From the NCBI RefSeq assembly GCF_902806685.2, contig NW_027188977.1, positions 43,998-107,997 of the forward strand: a DNA stretch of 64,000 nt, read 5' to 3'. Source of the stretch: Maniola hyperantus. Its lineage: Eukaryota; Arthropoda; Insecta; Lepidoptera; Nymphalidae. Positions 1 to 8,828 of the stretch are shown here, piece by piece. Below the pieces are notes generated by a model that ran no database searches, had not been told where the DNA came from, and saw only the letters and a list, made by a program, of their open reading frames with translations. Position numbers and translations under genes: made by a program. Position 1 is the stretch's first letter; each line of letters starts with the position of its first letter.

Positions 1-345
1 CAGACCATCCATAACTTATGCATGCCCTATTTGGAGCAGCACTTGTGTTACTAATTACAAGCTTCTACAAGTTATACAAAACAAAGCATTAAAAATATCT
101 TATAATACTCCTTTTAAGAGTAACTTAAACCACTTACACCACGAGATAAAATTTCCTACTTTACTTGATTTTATATTAAAATTGACATTAAAATTCTACA
201 ATATGAATAAAAACCATAAAAATCCTCTCATAAATAATATTTGTAAAACTAAGACCACAGATTTGCCGTATATCGATAAATACGGAACGTACAAATTGCC
301 CCATCACTGCTTATTGTTTCCGCGGGCTGGTGTGAATGCATAGCG
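1..345 (+). pseudogene. 3' end of a non-LTR retrotransposon reverse transcriptase ORF
   Basis: From about position 72 a frame stays open to a stop near 344. It begins with LQVIQNKALKI, the kind of motif found near the end of insect Jockey-like reverse transcriptase ORFs, and continues through a lysine- and asparagine-rich tail typical of such C-termini. Upstream of about 70 the frame is interrupted. The fragment is followed by an untranslated region and a poly(A) tract, as expected for the 3' end of a LINE. The clade is inferred from the motif and layout only. It marks this end of the window as insect nuclear DNA. Confidence 0.55.
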
Positions 346-771
346 TAACTAATACCTACGACACGTGTGCATCATCTTGAATTCCCCGTTCTCGCCTGCC
401 TACCGTACATGTGCGAGGGGCAGGGTAGCGCTGCACGCGGACCGTACACTGGCCAGTGTACCGGTTTCGTAATGCAAGCTGAGACAGTTTACTAATACGA
501 GTAGGCATAACTTACCTAGTTGTACCCGCGTTTTTTTCAAACAAATAATAACTTTTTTTTTTTTTGTAAGCGAATATACCATTTAAGTATATTGCATTCA
601 ATTAATTCGTTTTGTGATATAAATGTAACTATCTATGATTAAACGTGTAAGATAATATTCCTTTATAAACTTTAAGAGGCGCGACTTAGCCTGTAAGTAT
701 TAATAATTTAAGTTAAACATTATAATATAACGTTATATATGTTTTGTAAAATATTTATTGATAATAAAGAA

Positions 772-808
<37 letters not shown>
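346..808 (+). repeat. Non-LTR 3' untranslated region with poly(A) tail
   Basis: This AT-rich non-coding stretch ends in an uninterrupted run of about 32 A residues at 777-808. Together with the reverse transcriptase tail just upstream it looks like the 3' UTR and retrotransposed poly(A) end of a LINE. A 60-residue minus-strand frame at 400-582 inside it has no recognisable features and is not called. Confidence 0.5.
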
Positions 809-810
<2 letters not shown>

Positions 811-1058
811 TTGTAGACTCGTTGCCAAAATTGCAGAAAACTTTGGATAAGTAGAGCATATAGTTAAGAATAAGAATAATATAATAAGAGTACCTTTATT
901 TGGATAAATTATTTAATTTATCCAAATAATCTAAATATATTAAAGGAAAAGGTGACTAACTGACTGGCTGACTGACTGATCTATCAACGCACAGCTCAAA
1001 CCACTGGACGGATCGGGCTGAAATTTGGCATGCAGATTGCAGATAGCTATTATATGAC
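809..1058. repeat. Host intergenic sequence with a short palindrome and an insect repeat fragment
   Basis: There is a near-perfect palindrome at about 898-926 (arms TTTGGATAAATT). From about 955 a GACTGACT-rich stretch leads into a segment around GGATCGGGCTGAAATTTGGC. That segment resembles a dispersed repeat common in lepidopteran genomes; this rests on memory of the motif, not on a search. No gene is visible. Confidence 0.4.
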
Positions 1059-1293
1059 GACCTCCCTGGCGCAGTAGTAAGCGCTGTGGTCTTATTAGTG
1101 GGAGGTCCCGGGTTCGATTCCTGGCAGAGATTTAGAATTTTATAATTTCTAAACTTCTGGTCTGGTCTGATGGGAGGTTTTGGCCGTGGCTAGTTAACAA
1201 ACACCCTTCCGGCAAAGCCATGTCAAGCGATTTAGCGTTCCGAAACGATGCCGTGTAGAAACCAAAGGGGCATGGGGGTTTATTAAAAACTTC
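1059..1293 (+). repeat. tRNA-derived SINE, lepidopteran type, 3' truncated at the Wolbachia junction
   Basis: The head carries an RNA polymerase III A-box-like TGGCGCAGTAGTAAGCGC and a B-box GGTTCGATTCC, so it is tRNA-derived. The body (GCGATTTAGCGTTCCG, ACGATGCCGTGTAGAAACC, then GGGGCATGGG) is a core I recognise from SINEs spread through butterfly and moth genomes. The usual 3' part is missing. The sequence leaves the SINE around 1285-1295 and enters the open frame of a Wolbachia OTU protease, so this is the left junction of the bacterial insert. Confidence 0.7.
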
Positions 1294-1300
1294 CACTTAA

Positions 1301-2164
1301 AGTGAAGTAACTTCTTTAAATAGTAATTCTTACCCTGACAATTTTTATGTAGGGCAAGCAATTGGTAATGGAAGCTGCTTTTTTGACTCGTTCAGACAAA
1401 GTCTAGAACAACAGACAGGAGAGCAAGTTACTGTCGAAAAATTAAGAAATGATTGTAGGGAATTTGCGCAAAAGAATCCGCCAGAATGGTTTATAGATGC
1501 AATTGCCAATAGTTATGATAACAATGGCCAGCGCCGTAATGAGACTGTAAGTGATTATACAGCAAATATCATGAACAACAGTAGATGGGGTGATTCTGAC
1601 ATTGAAGGCAGAATACTTTGTGAAAAGTATGGTGTGAAATTGCATGTTGTAGAGAGTAACCCATTGCGTGCTATTGACATCCAACAAGATCGGTTTTTGC
1701 ATCAATTAATAGACAATTCAGGTTCAAAAAATGCAGGTGAATACAATAAAGTTGATTATGATGGTAGTAGTATTGTGCATGTAATAAACAAAGGCGGATT
1801 GCATTTCGAACCGTTGCTTGATAGAAATAAAAGTTTAGCAAAACCATTACAAGAGGAAGCTAAACTTAAACAAGAGCAAGAACAAGAAGATTTCCTATTA
1901 GCAAAAAAACTTCAGGTAGACGAGATCTTAGAGTACTGTAACCTTTCAAAGGATATCTCTGAGAGAGCAGAGGTTGAGAAGAGATTTGATGAGTTATTGG
2001 CAGAAAATGCTAATGGAAAAATTTATGATGTTGTAGAGCAGTGCGTTAGTGATATAAAGCAGCGCATAAAGCGCTCTGAGAAGCAAAACCCTTCAAATTT
2101 ACCAAGATGTGGTATGGAGGAACCAAGAATAGAAAAAGCATTTCATCAACAACCACACCTGTAA
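1301..2164 (+). pseudogene. OTU-family cysteine protease (deubiquitinase-like), 5' truncated
   Basis: The frame opens after a stop at 1298-1300 and has no plausible start before the catalytic region, so the N-terminus was lost at the host junction. Residues around 1361-1385 read GNGSCFFDS, the OTU catalytic cysteine block (Cys codon at 1376). The matching catalytic histidine is in GGLHFEPL (His codon at 1802). The remainder is a charged Lys/Glu/Gln-rich tail. OTU proteases cleave ubiquitin, and intracellular bacteria use them as secreted effectors; that role is inferred for this protein. An internal ATG at 1571 would skip the catalytic cysteine. A strong terminator follows the stop. Confidence 0.75.
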
Positions 2165-2173
2165 AATCTTTAT

Positions 2174-2203
2174 AGCCCTATATATTTTTATATGGGGCTT
2201 TTT
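2174..2203 (+). terminator. Rho-independent terminator after the OTU gene
   Basis: A 10-bp stem (AGCCCTATAT pairing with ATATGGGGCT, one G-U pair) with a 6-nt loop is followed by a T run. It starts 10 bases after the stop codon of the OTU protease and lies before cca. Confidence 0.75.
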
Positions 2204-2244
2204 GCAAGCATTTCATATTGAACTTGCAGTACGTACTAACCTAA

Positions 2245-3417
2245 ATGCAAGTTGACCATGAAACTAGTTTAATTATTGATGCCATAGAGGAATTTGGTGG
2301 TGAGGCTAGGCTTGTCGGCGGGTGTGTGAGAGACTCAATTTTGCAGCGTGATGTCCATGATATTGATCTCGCTACCAATTTGCTTCCTGATCAGGTGATG
2401 AAAGCGCTAAAACTCCGTAATATAAAAACTATTCCAACTGGCTTAAAACATGGGACTATAACTGCGGTTCTAAATCAAAGACCTTTTGAGATCACAACAC
2501 TAAGGCATGATGTGAAATGTGATGGCAGGCATGCAAAAGTAGAATTTACTAATAATTGGCAAGCGGATGCTTCAAGGCGCGACTTTACATTTAACGCTCT
2601 ATATGCAGATAAGCATGGCCATATATATGATTACTTTGGTGGTATCGAGGATTTAAAGGCGCGAAGGTTAAACTTTATAGGCAACGCTGAAGATAGAATT
2701 AAAGAAGACTATCTACGTATTTTAAGAGCATTTCGTTTTCATGCAAAAATATGTGTCGGAGATTTGAGTGATGAAATACTAAGCGTATGCAAAAAGCATT
2801 CGCATATGATCCAAAACCTCTCTGGAGAGAGAATAAGAGATGAAATACTTAAATTGCTGGAATGCAATGATCCTTTTCCAACACTTAAGAGCATGCAAGA
2901 ATCTGATGTGTTACAAAAAATTATTCCAAAAGAAGTCAAATGCGAAATTCTGTCTTCGTCACTTCTTTTGGGCACTGATGCACTAGTAAAATTAGCGTTA
3001 CTCCTTAGGACCACCAAAAATGACAGGCTAAGTCTTGGAGAATATGTAAGCAAATTTTTACGTCTTTCGAACAAGCAAAAGAAAAAGCTGCTATTTTTAC
3101 TATCCAACGATATCAAAACAGAACTCTCAGAAAAAGAGCAAAAAAAATACATATCTTTATTTGGTAGAGAATTATATTGTGATTTAGCAAAAATTTGTGG
3201 TGTTGAGTCTGGAGAAAATGTTGATAAATACATTTCATTTGCTAACACATTCAATATTCCAAAATTTCCTTTATCTGGCGATGATTTAATAAGTATAGGT
3301 CACCAGCCAGGAAAAAGTTTAGGTAGGAGCTTGGAGTTGCTAAAACAACATTGGGAAGACAGCTCCTACACTTTAACAAAAGAGGAGCTGGTGCTTTATG
3401 TTAAGAGCCTACTCTAA
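2245..3417 (+). CDS. cca: CCA-adding enzyme / poly(A) polymerase family nucleotidyltransferase
   Basis: This 390-residue protein belongs to the class II tRNA nucleotidyltransferase/poly(A) polymerase family, which adds or repairs the 3' CCA end of tRNAs. Visible motifs are GGCVRD at 25-30, the metal-binding DIDLAT at 39-44, RRDFTFNAL around 112, and the neck motif EDYLRILRAFRF around 158. The C-terminal half is helical. Length fits alphaproteobacterial enzymes of the family. The ATG at 2245 is the first in frame and follows the upstream terminator. The stop overlaps by four bases the stop of the convergent coiled-coil gene. The frame appears intact. CCA adding rather than poly(A) addition is inferred from it being the single family member seen here. 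Confidence 0.9.
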   Translation: MQVDHETSLIIDAIEEFGGEARLVGGCVRDSILQRDVHDIDLATNLLPDQVMKALKLRNIKTIPTGLKHGTITAVLNQRPFEITTLRHDVKCDGRHAKVEFTNNWQADASRRDFTFNALYADKHGHIYDYFGGIEDLKARRLNFIGNAEDRIKEDYLRILRAFRFHAKICVGDLSDEILSVCKKHSHMIQNLSGERIRDEILKLLECNDPFPTLKSMQESDVLQKIIPKEVKCEILSSSLLLGTDALVKLALLLRTTKNDRLSLGEYVSKFLRLSNKQKKKLLFLLSNDIKTELSEKEQKKYISLFGRELYCDLAKICGVESGENVDKYISFANTFNIPKFPLSGDDLISIGHQPGKSLGRSLELLKQHWEDSSYTLTKEELVLYVKSLL

Positions 3418-5876
3418 CTTGCTTTCCGACTGTTCAATGAATGTATGCTTACAGTATTAGTGTGACTCATCGAGGAATTAGGTGTGTATTCTTTTTTAGC
3501 TTTTTCTGTTAATTGGTATTCGTTTACTCCTCCTTGAGTTTGATTACACATTCCCTGATCTGTAGATAAAAATTTATCTCTTATGCTTGATGTCAGTTGT
3601 AACTCTTGAATCTTATCTAAAAAAAATCTCATTCTAGCTTCTACTAGCTCTTTCACAACAATTTCTTTAAGTAATTCTACTGAGTCGTTATTATTATTAT
3701 TCTTGCTATTAAAGCTGTGCAAGATAGAGTCTACAATCTTATTTACCCCTTCTTGTTTGTTAAATTCTAATTTTTTTACGCATTTTCTAACAGAAGGTGA
3801 CAACTTGGCTTTTAACGTGCCATCTCGTAGTTCTTTACCTACATTTTCTCCAATGTTACAATGTTTGTTGACAACTTCTTTAACCTTGGCTTCTATGATC
3901 TCCCTTGCGGATTGTTTTAAATTACTTTCTAATAATTTAAGTAATTCTTTACTTTCAAATTTTCCACTATTTTTATTTGATAGAGATTTTATGGTTTCAT
4001 CAAGCACGTTATGGCAAAAGTGCTTTTCTTTAAATTCAGGAAAACCTTTTTTTAACTCCTCGTTTTTCCTAGATAAAAAGTTATTGAGATTCTTATCCCC
4101 AAAAAGCTTATTGGGCAAGTTCCGCAATTTTGAAAGGGTTGATCTACTAGAGCTAGTAGTTGATTTTCCAGTAGATACTGTGCTTACCAAACTCACTGCA
4201 TCTGGCTTGTGAGCTTTTGTTTGTTCTTGTGATTTTTTAGTTTTTTCATCAATATCTTCTAATCTTTTATCAACATCCTTTAACTTTTCTTCCAACTTTT
4301 GTTGTTCTTGATTATTTAACAGTAGTTGTTCTAACTTAACTATTCTTAACTGTTCTTCCACAATTGACAAATTTCCCTTTAAGCTATCTATTTCAGTTAA
4401 CTGATCCCTTTTTTCTTCCTGTAGTCTCTTAATATCAGCTTCCAATTGGCTTTCTACTTGCTTCTGTTCCTTTTTTAGCTGCTCAATCAACTTCTCTTGT
4501 TCTGCAAGCTTTTCTTGTAACGCTTCATCTGATTCTTTCTTTAATTCTGCCTTTAGTCTTTCTATTTCTTCAGCTTTATTCCCTTCTAAGATCTGCTTTT
4601 CTTCTTCAGTAGCATTTAGCTGACTGACTAAAATTTTTAATTTATCTTCTAAGTCAACTTCTTTTCCCTGTAGTCGTTGCTCTCGATTATTTATTAATAG
4701 CTCTTTTTCTAACATTCCTATCACATCCAAAAAAACTTTCTTTAAGCTATCATCTATTCCAGCTAACTCCCATTCTTTACTTCCTTCTAAGATCTGCACC
4801 TGTTTTTGTAATTTAGAAACCTCATTTTTTGAGTCTTCTCTCTCTTTTACTGCAGTTCTTAATTGACTATTTAAATCTTTCAATTTATCTTCTAAATCAA
4901 TCTTTTCTTTCTCTAATTGTTGCTTAGATTCCTGAGTGCTTTTCAATTGTATTCTCAATTCCTCCATTCCAGCTAATTGATCATTCAATCTGTCTATATC
5001 TGATTTCTGCCTTCCTATTTCATGATCTAAATTCCCAACTTTGCCTTCTAATTCTGCATTTTTTTCTTGAGCTTGCTTTAATTCACCTGCTAGCTTGCTA
5101 ATTTCTTCTTCCTTTTCCTGAAATAATACACTAAAAGTACTACCCAGTACAGATTCTGAATTTGTTAAAATATCAATAAATTCTTGTACCTTCTCTTTAA
5201 GAACTTCACTTTCCTGAGCAACCAAATTTTGTTCATTAAGAATTCCCTTATATCCATCTTTAATGGTACTTATTAACTGATCATGTGTACTATTTATGCC
5301 CTGTGCTCCGAACTTATCCATAAGCTTCTTTAGATCAGCGCCAAGGTGCTCATGTTCTTTTCCAATTTTACCTACCTCCAATAAAATGCTATCTATTTTT
5401 TCTACAGTACTATCACTTTCTGACAACACTGTAAAATTCTCTAAATATTCTTCATCTTCTTGAACCTCTCCATTCTCGCTTATTACTTCACTCTGGCTCC
5501 CTTTTTCTGCAACTTCAGATTCTAAATCAGCTTCAATATTTTTATCCGTTGTTTCAATGTATTCGGTCTGCATTGTCGTATCTTGAAATGTAGTTTCATC
5601 CTTACTTATTACTTCACTTTGACTCCCTTTTTCTGCAATCTCAGGTTCAATTTGAGCGCTTTCATCTGTTATTTCAGGATCATCAGTCCGAATTTCATTA
5701 CTTCCAGTAGCTTTATCGTAATATAGAATATTTTCTGCCCATTTGTTCCATTTCTTTGGTAGTATTCGTCCAATTGTTTTTAAGTACAACCAAGCAAATA
5801 CAGTAGACCAGCTGTATTTTTTTTCCTTTCGTTTAACATTAATTTTATAATTAACTGTATTATTAATATTTAGCAT
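3414..5876 (-). CDS. Large coiled-coil protein of unknown function
   Basis: This 820-residue protein is not assignable to a named family. Residues 1-60 are basic, with a short hydrophobic/aromatic patch (WSTVFAWLYLKTIGRILP) that could sit at a membrane. Residues 60-150 are acidic and contain an imperfect duplication around AEKGSQSEVIS (two copies about 40 residues apart). From about 150 to 560 there is an almost continuous coiled coil rich in Glu, Lys, Leu and Gln. A Ser/Thr-rich linker (STGKSTTSSSRSTLSKL) leads to a helical C-terminal domain with no recognisable motif. Long coiled-coil proteins with acidic repeats are common among Wolbachia candidate effectors, but that role is only inferred. 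The frame is complete and shares a four-base stop overlap with cca. Confidence 0.75.
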   Translation of the reverse strand: MLNINNTVNYKINVKRKEKKYSWSTVFAWLYLKTIGRILPKKWNKWAENILYYDKATGSNEIRTDDPEITDESAQIEPEIAEKGSQSEVISKDETTFQDTTMQTEYIETTDKNIEADLESEVAEKGSQSEVISENGEVQEDEEYLENFTVLSESDSTVEKIDSILLEVGKIGKEHEHLGADLKKLMDKFGAQGINSTHDQLISTIKDGYKGILNEQNLVAQESEVLKEKVQEFIDILTNSESVLGSTFSVLFQEKEEEISKLAGELKQAQEKNAELEGKVGNLDHEIGRQKSDIDRLNDQLAGMEELRIQLKSTQESKQQLEKEKIDLEDKLKDLNSQLRTAVKEREDSKNEVSKLQKQVQILEGSKEWELAGIDDSLKKVFLDVIGMLEKELLINNREQRLQGKEVDLEDKLKILVSQLNATEEEKQILEGNKAEEIERLKAELKKESDEALQEKLAEQEKLIEQLKKEQKQVESQLEADIKRLQEEKRDQLTEIDSLKGNLSIVEEQLRIVKLEQLLLNNQEQQKLEEKLKDVDKRLEDIDEKTKKSQEQTKAHKPDAVSLVSTVSTGKSTTSSSRSTLSKLRNLPNKLFGDKNLNNFLSRKNEELKKGFPEFKEKHFCHNVLDETIKSLSNKNSGKFESKELLKLLESNLKQSAREIIEAKVKEVVNKHCNIGENVGKELRDGTLKAKLSPSVRKCVKKLEFNKQEGVNKIVDSILHSFNSKNNNNNDSVELLKEIVVKELVEARMRFFLDKIQELQLTSSIRDKFLSTDQGMCNQTQGGVNEYQLTEKAKKEYTPNSSMSHTNTVSIHSLNSRKAS

Positions 5877-6010
5877 AAAATTACCTTATTTTTAACTTTA
5901 ATTTACAGAAAATTTTAACAGTAATAAAGTTATATATATTAGTATAAATGTTAAATAAATACTAACGCAGGCGTCAAATTATGGTAAAGTCTTTGCCCGC
6001 CTAATACACT
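5877..6010. other. Intergenic region, AT-rich
   Basis: AT-rich spacer between two minus-strand genes. It should hold the promoter of the coiled-coil gene, but no box is clear enough to place. Confidence 0.4.
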
Positions 6011-6544
6011 TTAAGCAGAAATACACATGTCTGTAAGTACAGCATTTGCTTTTCCTATCGCTCTTGCTAACATTTCCTGTTCATTGTTCTGATTTTTCAC
6101 ATTGATTACCTGAGCAGCCAAGTTTGCAGGAAAAGTGACCAGACTGACTTCCCATAATTCCACTTGTTTTAACACTCTAGCTCCGCTTTTATGATCAACA
6201 TCATACTCTATAGGTATATAGCCGATGGAAAGTCCGTTAATTGCTCCAGTTTTGAGCATCAAATACACTTCTTCTGCTTTCTGAATACCCAAAAGTAAAT
6301 GTGCAATTATATATAGACCAACATCATTCTCATAAATATCTATGATACTACCTATAGGTTCACCTGGATTGTGCTGCCAAAGGAGTTTTATTTTATTTCT
6401 GTTTAAATTTTCCTTAAATGCCCCAGGTAAGATCAGGTCATTTTGTTTATCAACTATATTAAAAACGCTAGCATAACCAGAAAATACACCGTTTTCTCCT
6501 ATACTTTTTATTGACAATGGTGAATAGAGAAATTTCTTATTCAT
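6011..6544 (-). CDS. HK97-family prohead protease (phage or gene-transfer-agent type)
   Basis: This 177-residue protein matches the peptidase U35/S78 prohead protease family, which matures the capsid of HK97-like phages. The N-terminus has the family's GYASVFNIVDKQNDLILPGAF block. The catalytic histidine is in LLWQHN (about 57) and the catalytic serine in INGLSIGY (about 108). A conserved LWEVSLVTFPAN strand is near 135. Length is at the short end for the family. There is no adjacent portal, capsid or terminase gene, so this is an isolated head-maturation gene. The WO prophages of Wolbachia that I know of use a different head protease, so a relic of a gene-transfer-agent cluster is an alternative. 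The frame is intact. Confidence 0.85.
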   Translation of the reverse strand: MNKKFLYSPLSIKSIGENGVFSGYASVFNIVDKQNDLILPGAFKENLNRNKIKLLWQHNPGEPIGSIIDIYENDVGLYIIAHLLLGIQKAEEVYLMLKTGAINGLSIGYIPIEYDVDHKSGARVLKQVELWEVSLVTFPANLAAQVINVKNQNNEQEMLARAIGKANAVLTDMCISA

Positions 6545-6708
6545 AAAGCCTCCTGTAGGTTATAGTATTGGGAATTTTGTTTGTATAATGCACTGCAATG
6601 TCAAATCTATTATATGCAGTTCTCTAAAAAGGGAAAGTATTTTTTTTAAGTAACAAAATAGCAAGGTTTTATGACTTGCTATTTTGTATACAGAAGGGTA
6701 GGGGAGAG
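6545..6708. other. Intergenic region
   Basis: Spacer between two minus-strand genes. It includes a short inverted repeat around 6660-6685 (AGCAAG...CTTGCT near a T-rich stretch) that may be a terminator for the upstream membrane protein gene. Nothing else is visible. Confidence 0.35.
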
Positions 6709-7617
6709 CTATCTGTTCTGTCCTTGCATATTTGGTTGTTCAGTTGCAACATCTTCCAAATTTGTAGAGACAGGAGCAAGCGCCCTTCTCACCAAAGCCG
6801 TTGACAATGCAGCACCAATTCCTGCTCCGGCTGCAGCTATCAGACCAGATCTTAATGATTCTTGAAATCCCACATTTATTCCAATTGCTCTTCTAGTTAT
6901 GCTGAAACCTAAAATTACCATGCCTCCTGCTAAAGCTGCTGATAATCCAGCCATTGGTTCACTTATTGAGTGTACTAACCTTTGTGCTATTTCTCTTGAT
7001 GTGGTAATATCCATGGAGTCTGAGTATCTCAGTTGCCGTGATAATACAAGGTATGGTATGGACAGCAATCCTCCAAGTGTTGCCGTAACAATGTTACCTA
7101 CTTCTGATTCTCCCAGACGAGTTTCTGGGTATGTCATTACAGCGGATATTGCAAGTACTCCACGACATATATCTATTCCTGACCATTGTCCTAAAATTCT
7201 ATTTCGTCTTTCTTCTTGCATAGATGCTATAAGTTCTGCCCTAGACTCCATAATTTCTCTAAACAACATCGTAGCTTGTTCCTGTTGTGAAACCTCACGT
7301 ACTCGCCCTAACTCTTGTGAAGTTTTCCCTCCGATACTTTTTACAGCATCTTCTAAGTCTAACAACGATCTGTTATTTAACCTTACACCATTTTGACTAT
7401 CACAAGAGACAATGCAGTCTAAAATTGTCATTCTCAGATTATCATTAATTTCTATATCATCATTAATATGATCTCTTAATTCATCGATAATCTTAAATGC
7501 TCGATCTTGCATATTTCTTACTTCTTCTTCACTAGCTTCTGCAACTATGAGATAAATTATTCCAAGCAAATCTTGTTGTAAGTTTTTTAATTTTTCTAAG
7601 TCCATAATAATTACCAT
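6709..7617 (-). CDS. Hypothetical membrane protein, tandem paralogue A
   Basis: 302 residues, family not recognised. The N-terminal half is soluble and helical, with a conserved block NNRSLLDLEDAVKSIGGK around 80-97. The C-terminal half has several Gly/Ala-rich hydrophobic segments (for example AGLSAALAGGMVILGF and GLIAAAGAGIGAALSTALV) that look like paired membrane helices. It ends in a polar tail containing ATEQPNMQGQN. It is a close paralogue of the next gene upstream, with nearly identical ends and a diverged middle. Their upstream regions are also duplicated. Translation may start at this ATG or five codons later at MDLE; neither has a good Shine-Dalgarno. Confidence 0.75.
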   Translation of the reverse strand: MVIIMDLEKLKNLQQDLLGIIYLIVAEASEEEVRNMQDRAFKIIDELRDHINDDIEINDNLRMTILDCIVSCDSQNGVRLNNRSLLDLEDAVKSIGGKTSQELGRVREVSQQEQATMLFREIMESRAELIASMQEERRNRILGQWSGIDICRGVLAISAVMTYPETRLGESEVGNIVTATLGGLLSIPYLVLSRQLRYSDSMDITTSREIAQRLVHSISEPMAGLSAALAGGMVILGFSITRRAIGINVGFQESLRSGLIAAAGAGIGAALSTALVRRALAPVSTNLEDVATEQPNMQGQNR

Positions 7618-7808
7618 TAATATTTAAATATTTAGTTAAATAATATGGTACTATAGTTATCTAATCAAGATAAATAATTAATATTTTAAGGAATAAAATG
7701 CCAATTAGCATCAAAATAATATCCTTTGCTTAGCCACAAAATACAAAAATAGCGGAACACCCAGTGTCACAACACTGGGATAACGATAAAGGAGAAAGTA
7801 GGAAAGAG
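7618..7808 (-). promoter_or_regulatory. Duplicated upstream region of paralogue A, with a small palindromic repeat
   Basis: About 110 bases upstream of paralogue A (from the start codon to near 7713) are almost identical to the region upstream of paralogue B (to near 8766), including a run around TAATATGGTACTATAG. The conservation points to a shared promoter copied with the gene. At about 7760-7780 lies a small Wolbachia-type palindrome, CCCAGTGTCACAACACTGGG. Confidence 0.5.
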
Positions 7809-8672
7809 CTATATATTCTGTCCTTGCATATTTGGTTGTTCAGTGGCAACATTTTCCAAATTTGCAGGAACAACAGAACGATTAGCAAACGCTCTTCTAA
7901 TAAAAGCCAATGACAATGCAGCACCAATTCCAGCTCCAGTCGCAGCTATAAGACTAGATCTTAATGATTCTCCAAATTCCATATTTGTTCCAGCTCTGCT
8001 TGTAAGTAATATTGTCATGCCTGCTCCTAAAGCTGCTGATAATCCAGCCATCGGTTCACTCATTGGGCGTATTATCTCTTGTGTTACTTTTCTTGATGTA
8101 ATATGCCCTCCGCGTACAAATATTGATGCCAGTGCCGCTGGTAACATAACCGTTATTGGCATGGATAACAATCCTCCAAGTGTTGCCCCAATAATTTCAC
8201 CTACTTCTGATTCTCCAAGATTAGCTCCTAAGAATGTTACACCGAATATTCCAATTGAGTTGATAATCCTTAAATTTCTCTCTTCTCTTTCTCTCATGTG
8301 CACCTGATATTGTGCTACAATTTCCGCTAATCCAAGATTATTCATTTGCCGTGGAATCTCACGTACTTGCCCTAACTCTTGTGAAGTTTTCCCTCCGATA
8401 CTTTTTACAGCATCTTCTAAGTCTAACAAAGATCTGTTATTTAACCTTACACCATCGTGAATATCACAAAAGGCAATCCAGTCTAAAGTTGGCATTCTCA
8501 GATTATCATTCATTCCTATATTATCATTAATATGATCTCTTAATTCATCGATAATCTTAAATGCTCGATCTTGCATACTTCTTACTTCTTCTTCACTACT
8601 TTCTGCAGTTATGAGAAGAATTATTTCAAGCAACTCTTGTTGTAAGTTTTCTAAATCCATAATAATTACCAT
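7809..8672 (-). CDS. Hypothetical membrane protein, tandem paralogue B
   Basis: 287 residues, paralogue of the downstream neighbour. The first 110 residues and the last 60 are nearly the same as in paralogue A (shared DRAFKIIDELRDHIND, VKSIGGKTSQELG and the ATEQPNMQGQN tail). The stretch from about 110 to 200 differs, and hydrophobic segments in the C-terminal half suggest membrane insertion. A variable centre between conserved ends is consistent with diversification after tandem duplication. Function is unknown. The frame is complete. Confidence 0.75.
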   Translation of the reverse strand: MVIIMDLENLQQELLEIILLITAESSEEEVRSMQDRAFKIIDELRDHINDNIGMNDNLRMPTLDWIAFCDIHDGVRLNNRSLLDLEDAVKSIGGKTSQELGQVREIPRQMNNLGLAEIVAQYQVHMREREERNLRIINSIGIFGVTFLGANLGESEVGEIIGATLGGLLSMPITVMLPAALASIFVRGGHITSRKVTQEIIRPMSEPMAGLSAALGAGMTILLTSRAGTNMEFGESLRSSLIAATGAGIGAALSLAFIRRAFANRSVVPANLENVATEQPNMQGQNI

Positions 8673-8828
8673 TAATATTTAAATATTTAGTTAAATAATA
8701 TGGTACTATAGTTATCTAATCAAGATAAATAATTAATATATTAAGGAATAAAATGCCAATTAGCAGTCAAAAGAATAGAATGAAATATCAAGCGATATCC
8801 TCTATAATTAAATTTTTTGAATGAAGAG

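Noticed and set aside
1442..1705. 87-residue minus-strand frame
   Set aside because: Antisense to the OTU catalytic domain; no features of its own.
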